Origin: Streptomyces nojiriensis
GTDB lineage: Bacteria; Actinomycetota; Actinomycetes; Streptomycetales; Streptomycetaceae
DNA length: 64,000 bases
NCBI RefSeq assembly: GCF_017639205.1
Contig: NZ_CP071139.1
Span: forward strand, 1-64,000
Direction: 5' to 3'
Below the pieces are notes generated by a model. The model was not told the origin of the DNA, ran no database searches, and saw nothing but the letters and a program-made list of their open reading frames with translations. Positions 60,329 to 64,000 of the stretch are shown here, piece by piece (position 1 is the stretch's first letter; each line of letters starts with the position of its first letter). A program made the position numbers and the translations under genes.

Positions 60329-60540
60329 GGGGCAGAACTGTCGACCCCGCTCTTCCCCGGCAGGACGATTTTCGGGCGACCTCGTCAGCCATTCATCGAC
60401 AAGCAAAAGTCACGCTGCGTACGCGACCACAAAGAGTGGACCAGAGCCGAAACTCACCCACAAAGCCACCCAGGGCGTCACGTTCCGCACCGCCCGAGGA
60501 GGAGGGCCGCTGAGGTGTGTGGCTTCGGTTCGGGTGCGCA

Positions 60541-60582
60541 GGCCGGGCTGTCACGGCTCTTCGGGGCCGTGACAGCCCGGCC
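60541..60582. terminator. 17-bp hairpin terminator
   Basis: GGCCGGGCTGTCACGGC at 60541-60557 pairs perfectly with 60566-60582. It is just past the stop of the minus-strand membrane-protein gene at 60589. Confidence 0.9.
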
Positions 60583-60588
60583 TGCGGT

Positions 60589-61539
60589 TCAGGTGGTGCG
60601 CTTCCGGCGGCGTTGTGCGGTGACGGCGAGGAGGGGGATCGGCAGGACCAGGCAGAGCAGCACGGTGTTGCCCGGCAGGGAGTCCGCCAGGTACGGCTGG
60701 TTGACGATCGCTTCGCCTCGGACGACCGCGAACGCGGCGACGGGGACGAGCCACCGGTAGTCGCCGGCGGCTGCCGTCAGCGCCCACGCGGCGGTCAGCG
60801 CGGCGGCCTCCACGGCGAACTGGCCCAGCTGGAAACGCGGATCCGTCGAGGTGAAGTGCAGGGAGCCGGCCACGAACAGCGCAGCCGCCGCGGGGACGAG
60901 CCAGCCGTACGAGCGGCGGCGCAGCGGGCTCGGGCGGTGGACCGCCAACACGGTGCAGGCGAGGAGCAAAAGCCCCGAGAGCACCAGGTCATCGGAGCGC
61001 AGCGGAGCTCCGAGCCCGTAGTAGCCGACTCCCATTACGCCTTCGTCTCCGAAGAGCGTCGAGCCGGCGATCCCCGATCCGGCCATGAGCATCGCCGCCG
61101 AGGCCGGCAGGGCGATCCACCGCAGGCCGCGCACCAGTGCCACCAGGCAGATCAGCGGAAGCAGACCGTACGGGAGGAACCGCGTCTGGGTTTCGGCGCT
61201 CTGCGCCCAGGGGAACCAGCCCGCGTGGTGGAAGCCGACGGAGTGGTCCGCGGGGTCGATGCGCAGGGCCCAGTGCCAGACGTCCTGCAGGTACGGCACC
61301 AGCGCGAGGGCGGCGAGGACGAGGGCGGTCAGGTGGACACCCTCCAGCCACCACGGCCGGGACGTGTTCTCGCAGGCGGCACGGGCGCGGGCCGTCGCTC
61401 CTGCGCGCAGCAGTGCGAGCGCTTCGCGTGGGGGCGGCCAGGAGCGGCCGGGGTACGCCTCGGACAGGCAGCCCAGCACCTCCTCCCCCTGACGGTCGCG
61501 GTAGTCCTTGGGGTAGGCGGCGAGCAGGAACCGGTTCAT
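60589..61539 (-). CDS. Multi-pass membrane protein coupled to a PadR regulator
   Basis: 316 residues from the ATG at 61539, which overlaps the PadR stop by 4 bases. A soluble head (MNRFLLAAYPKDYRDRQGEE) resembles the HAAS-type heads that follow PadR genes, then about eight membrane segments. Proteins of this pairing are often membrane targets controlled by PadR, but the function is unknown. Confidence 0.8.
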   Translation of the reverse strand: MNRFLLAAYPKDYRDRQGEEVLGCLSEAYPGRSWPPPREALALLRAGATARARAACENTSRPWWLEGVHLTALVLAALALVPYLQDVWHWALRIDPADHSVGFHHAGWFPWAQSAETQTRFLPYGLLPLICLVALVRGLRWIALPASAAMLMAGSGIAGSTLFGDEGVMGVGYYGLGAPLRSDDLVLSGLLLLACTVLAVHRPSPLRRRSYGWLVPAAAALFVAGSLHFTSTDPRFQLGQFAVEAAALTAAWALTAAAGDYRWLVPVAAFAVVRGEAIVNQPYLADSLPGNTVLLCLVLPIPLLAVTAQRRRKRTT

Positions 61540-61880
61540 GCCGGCACCACCCTGAAGGAGGAAGGGCTGCGGCCGATGACGACGGCCGCCGCCTGCTGCA
61601 TGCGCAGGGCCTCCTGCCGGAGTACGCCGTCGCCGTCCTCGGTGAGGCGGTAATAGCGTCGGGCCCGGCCGTCCACGATCTCCTCGTGATCGGCTGCGAT
61701 CCAGCCGGACCGCTCCATCCGGTCCAGCGCGCCGTAGAGGGTGCCGACGGCGAGCTTGACCCGGCCGTCCGTGGCCTGCTCGGCGGCCTTGATGATGCCG
61801 TAGCCGTGCAGGGGGCCCTCCTGGAGGGCCGCGAGGATGAAGTACTGCGGCTCCGTCAGAGACGGTGATCGTTTCGCCAT
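61536..61880 (-). CDS. PadR-family regulator
   Basis: 114 residues from the Met at 61880; a start at 61892 would overlap the dyad operator. Winged helix: LTEPQYFILAALQEGPLHGY, VKLAVGTLYGALDRMERSGW, RRYYRLTEDGDGVLRQE. Typical PadR length. It precedes the membrane gene by translational coupling and probably represses the pair. Confidence 0.9.
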   Translation of the reverse strand: MAKRSPSLTEPQYFILAALQEGPLHGYGIIKAAEQATDGRVKLAVGTLYGALDRMERSGWIAADHEEIVDGRARRYYRLTEDGDGVLRQEALRMQQAAAVVIGRSPSSFRVVPA

Positions 61881-61890
61881 GAGGGCCACC

Positions 61891-61911
61891 ATATATCGGC
61901 TGTCGATATAT
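61891..61911. promoter_or_regulatory. PadR-type operator
   Basis: ATATATCG gctgt CGATATAT, a perfect 8-bp inverted repeat with the AT-rich ends typical of PadR sites, directly upstream of the regulator gene. It is exceptionally AT-rich for this genome. Confidence 0.85.
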
Positions 61912-62132
61912 GTGGGAGGTGGGGTCCTTCCTGTCCGCGCTGCCCGTGTCCGCAGCCTGGCGAACAGAGTCCGCAGGGCCGTCGGAGAGGGGCAGTGCGG
62001 CGAAGTCGTACGAGCCGGCCCGTCTTGTCCCGGTGCTCGACAACCAGTTGGCAGTGGCCCGCTTCAGCGCGGAGGGCTTCGAGGCCGCCGCCGTGGGGGG
62101 ACGAGCCGGAGCCGTGACGGGCCCGGGTGGTG

Positions 62133-63237
62133 TCAGCGGCTCCCGTCGTCGGTGAGATGGCAGCGCAGGAAGGCCACGGGGGAGGCGGCTCCGGCCCGGC
62201 GCTGGGCCGCTTCGGTCAGCTGGGGGGCGTACGGGGAGCCGCCGGGGTCGGTGCACCGGCCGGGGTGGGCGGCGTCGTGGGTGGCGTCGTCCCAGGCCGG
62301 CACCTGCCCGCTCCGCGGCGACCACTGGGTGTTGAAGTGGTTGTGGTTCGCGCCCGGCATCTCCAACTGCCGGAACCCGGCGGAGCTCCTGGCGGTCGCC
62401 TCGGCGGCGAAAAAAGCGAGGGCCTCACGGCCGACCTGGCCATCGCAGGTGCCGCAGACCGCGGCCACGGGCGTCTTCGTGATCTCGTACGCGCTCACGT
62501 CCTCGGTCATCACGTTGTAGGCGGGGGCCAGCGCCATGACCGCCCTGGCCTCGACGCCCTCGGGCCACTGGGCCCGGTGCGGTCGGCCGCCTGCCACGTC
62601 ACCCCCGCGCCGCCGCGCGAGTGGCCCAGGGTGGCGACCCGGTGCAGGTCGACGCGATGCCGGAAGTCGACTCGCCGGGGCTCGCCCGTGGCCGCGTCGC
62701 GGAACGCCCCGACGAGACCGCCGCGGCCCGAGGTGGTGAGCTGCTGCCACAGGGCAAGGTGCCTGTTGATCAGGTCGGCCCGCGCGGAGGCGTTGATGCC
62801 GTTGGCGCTGAGGGAGACCACGACGAAGCCCCGGCCGGCAACTTCCTCGCCGAGGTAGTCGTAGCCGCGGTCGTTGGGGATGGGGGCCTGCCGGGGGCGC
62901 AGGGCCCGCTGGACAGCTTCTGGCCGGCGGCGGCGTACCCGTCCCAGTCCCCGGCCCGTTCCACTGCGGACCCGGCCGCCGCCGCGGCCGGGTCGGCGCA
63001 GGTCCCGTGCCAGCCGTGCAGCAGAACGACGAGCGGCCGCGGGGTGCTGCCGAGGTCCTTCGGGCAGTGCACGGTCTCGGCGAGCTCGACCGGATCACCG
63101 GTTCCCGGCAGCCCGTAGGCGCGCTCGCCGAGGTTGCCCCGGGTCCCCCGGGCGTCGGAGGCGGACGCGGAGGCGGACGCCAGGGCATGCGTCAGGACGA
63201 GGGCCGCGGTGGCGGCGGCGGGCGTGCAGCGCTTCAA
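62133..63237 (-). pseudogene. Secreted alpha/beta hydrolase with two one-base frameshifts
   Basis: TTG at 63237. A signal peptide (AATAALVLTHALASASASAS) is followed by TPRPLVVLLHGWHGTCADP. One C is missing near 62888, another near 62572. Between and after them are NDRGYDYLGEEVAGRGFVVV, the nucleophile elbow VATLGHSRGGAG, and APAYNVMTEDVSAYEITKTP, with the candidate His in MPGANHNHFNTQWSP. All parts of a cutinase/lipase-like fold are present, so the gene was recently whole or the bases were lost in assembly. Confidence 0.75.
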
Positions 63238-63369
63238 GGATGTGCTCCAGGGGCGGGGGCGATGGCGACGGCAGAACGGGTGATTCCACTGCGCCAGACG
63301 CCCGACCGGGCCCGGGGTTGCCGCCGGGCGCCGCACGGATTGCGGTGCGACGCCCAGCGGCCGGCGGAT

Positions 63370-64000
63370 TCAGGAGTTGTGCCTGATGGTCTGCCGGATC
63401 CAGTCCGCGTAGGCGGGCGCGCTGGTGTAGAGGCCCGGGCCGGCCGAGCACGGGACGCCGGGGGCGCCCGGACCCGAGGTCACTCCGATGAGCTCCCACC
63501 GCCCGTGGCGGCCCTTCTGGAGTTGCGGCCCGCCGGAGTCCCCGAAGCACGCCATGGCCGCAGGCACGCGGCTGATCGTGCACAGCCGGGTCCGGTCCGC
63601 GTAGCCGGGGGCGCATTCGGCCTCGGCGCCCCGGCGTGTCCGGAGCTCCCGCAGCCGCTCCGCGAATTTCAGTTCGGTGTCGGATGTGGTGCCGAATCCC
63701 AGGATCCGGGTCGGGGTGCCGGGCCGTCCGGGGCGTTCCGCGATCGGGACGGGCTTCTCGGAGACGGGGCGGTCCAGGCGGACCAGGGCGATGTCGTTCT
63801 GGTTGGCAGCCTTCCCGTCACCGGTCACGAAGCCGGGGTGGACGAAGGTCCCTTCGACGGCCCGGACGGTCCCCCCGGACTTAGTCAGGGCAGCCAGGTG
63901 CAGGAGCCCCCGCTCCGGCGTTCCCGGAGCTGCCAGAACTTCAGCGACACGCATGGCCTCCCCTGCGCGGCCGACGGCACCACAGGGCCGGCCGGGGAGG
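63370..64000 (-). CDS. Trypsin-like (S1) serine protease, partial at right edge
   Basis: The frame is open from the window edge to the stop at 63370; an internal Met is at 63954. NDIALVRLDRPVSEKPVPIA carries the catalytic Asp, MACFGDSGGPQLQ the Ser, and WELIGVTSGPGAPG the substrate strand. The His motif (TAAHC) is not in the window, so the N-terminus with any signal lies beyond 64000. Probably extracellular. Confidence 0.85.
   Translation of the reverse strand, partial: LPGRPCGAVGRAGEAMRVAEVLAAPGTPERGLLHLAALTKSGGTVRAVEGTFVHPGFVTGDGKAANQNDIALVRLDRPVSEKPVPIAERPGRPGTPTRILGFGTTSDTELKFAERLRELRTRRGAEAECAPGYADRTRLCTISRVPAAMACFGDSGGPQLQKGRHGRWELIGVTSGPGAPGVPCSAGPGLYTSAPAYADWIRQTIRHNS

Larger units (their letters stand above)
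58319..60470 (-). mobile_element. ISL3-family element with an enclosed extra gene
   Basis: The left end GGGTCTTTGGC... and the right end share a subterminal inverted block, GCTCTGGTCCACT then CTTGTGG, at 58346-58367 and 60425-60450. Coordinates of the exact tips are approximate. It encloses a broken ISL3 transposase (minus) and a 92-residue gene (plus). Confidence 0.6.

Noticed and set aside
1..64000. tRNA, rRNA, CRISPR arrays and riboswitches
   Set aside because: None recognised on reading; no spaced identical repeats of CRISPR size and no tRNA-like cloverleaf noticed.

Overview
The window is about 70% GC, has strongly G/C-biased third codon positions and carries families typical of Streptomyces (DUF6223, DUF6247, DUF6153 and DUF4396 type proteins, paired small CsbD and hydrophobic proteins, a CYP105-like P450, a class I terpene synthase). 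It reads as accessory DNA from a chromosome arm or large plasmid of a Streptomyces or close relative. There is no rRNA, tRNA, CRISPR array or core housekeeping operon. Many reading frames are broken, duplicated or truncated, so a large part of the annotation concerns gene remnants.

Region 1 (1-14.6 kb) is plasmid- or defence-like: a partial HTH regulator at the left edge, a striking inverted repeat, a helicase-associated-domain remnant, a secreted small protein, an AlbA_2/Schlafen-type protein, an XRE-TPR regulator, a three-gene mini-operon, a DUF6247/RelE-like toxin-antitoxin pair, a PD-(D/E)XK nuclease-like protein, an HTH protein and a possible replication-type protein. Two IS5-family elements sit in this part. 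Region 2 (15-18.1 kb) is an ATP-dependent DNA ligase gene split exactly at its KxDG motif by a 2,070-bp cassette that has 12-bp inverted ends, a 4-bp target duplication and a flavin monooxygenase, but no recognisable transposase. Region 3 (18.2-31 kb) is a mosaic: a degraded, same-order copy of parts of region 1 (XRE fragment, second toxin-antitoxin pair, HTH-protein tail), a third IS5-family element, a Doc/Fic-like toxin-antitoxin pair, stress-type small proteins and several remnants.

Region 4 (31-38 kb) holds a heat-shock/stress cluster (Hsp20, two DUF2267 proteins, a divergent Hsp18-type regulator with a dyad operator, a STAS protein) and a secreted HNH nuclease interrupted by one stop codon. 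Region 5 (37.6-43 kb) looks metal-related: a His-rich DUF4396 membrane protein behind a CsoR-type dyad, a DJ-1/PfpI protein, DUF305 and DUF6153 proteins, a TetR/methyltransferase pair with tandem operators, and a frameshifted CsoR. Region 6 (43-50.4 kb) carries a two-component system, a small membrane protein, an APC permease and an HxlR/MFS efflux pair. Region 7 (50.4-58 kb) is metabolite-related: a terpene synthase, a large beta-propeller protein, and a CYP105-like P450 with its ferredoxin. Region 8 (58.3-64 kb) has a decayed ISL3-family element that encloses an unrelated small gene, a PadR/membrane-protein operon, a frameshifted secreted hydrolase and a trypsin-like protease running off the right edge.

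Three patterns stand out. All three IS5-family elements sit at CTAG sites that form the stop codon of a host gene, so the stop is rebuilt. Several families (the WDWW protein, HNH tails, intergenic repeats) recur as truncated copies across the window. Many otherwise good genes differ from an open frame by a single G or C in a homopolymer, which could be real decay or assembly error.
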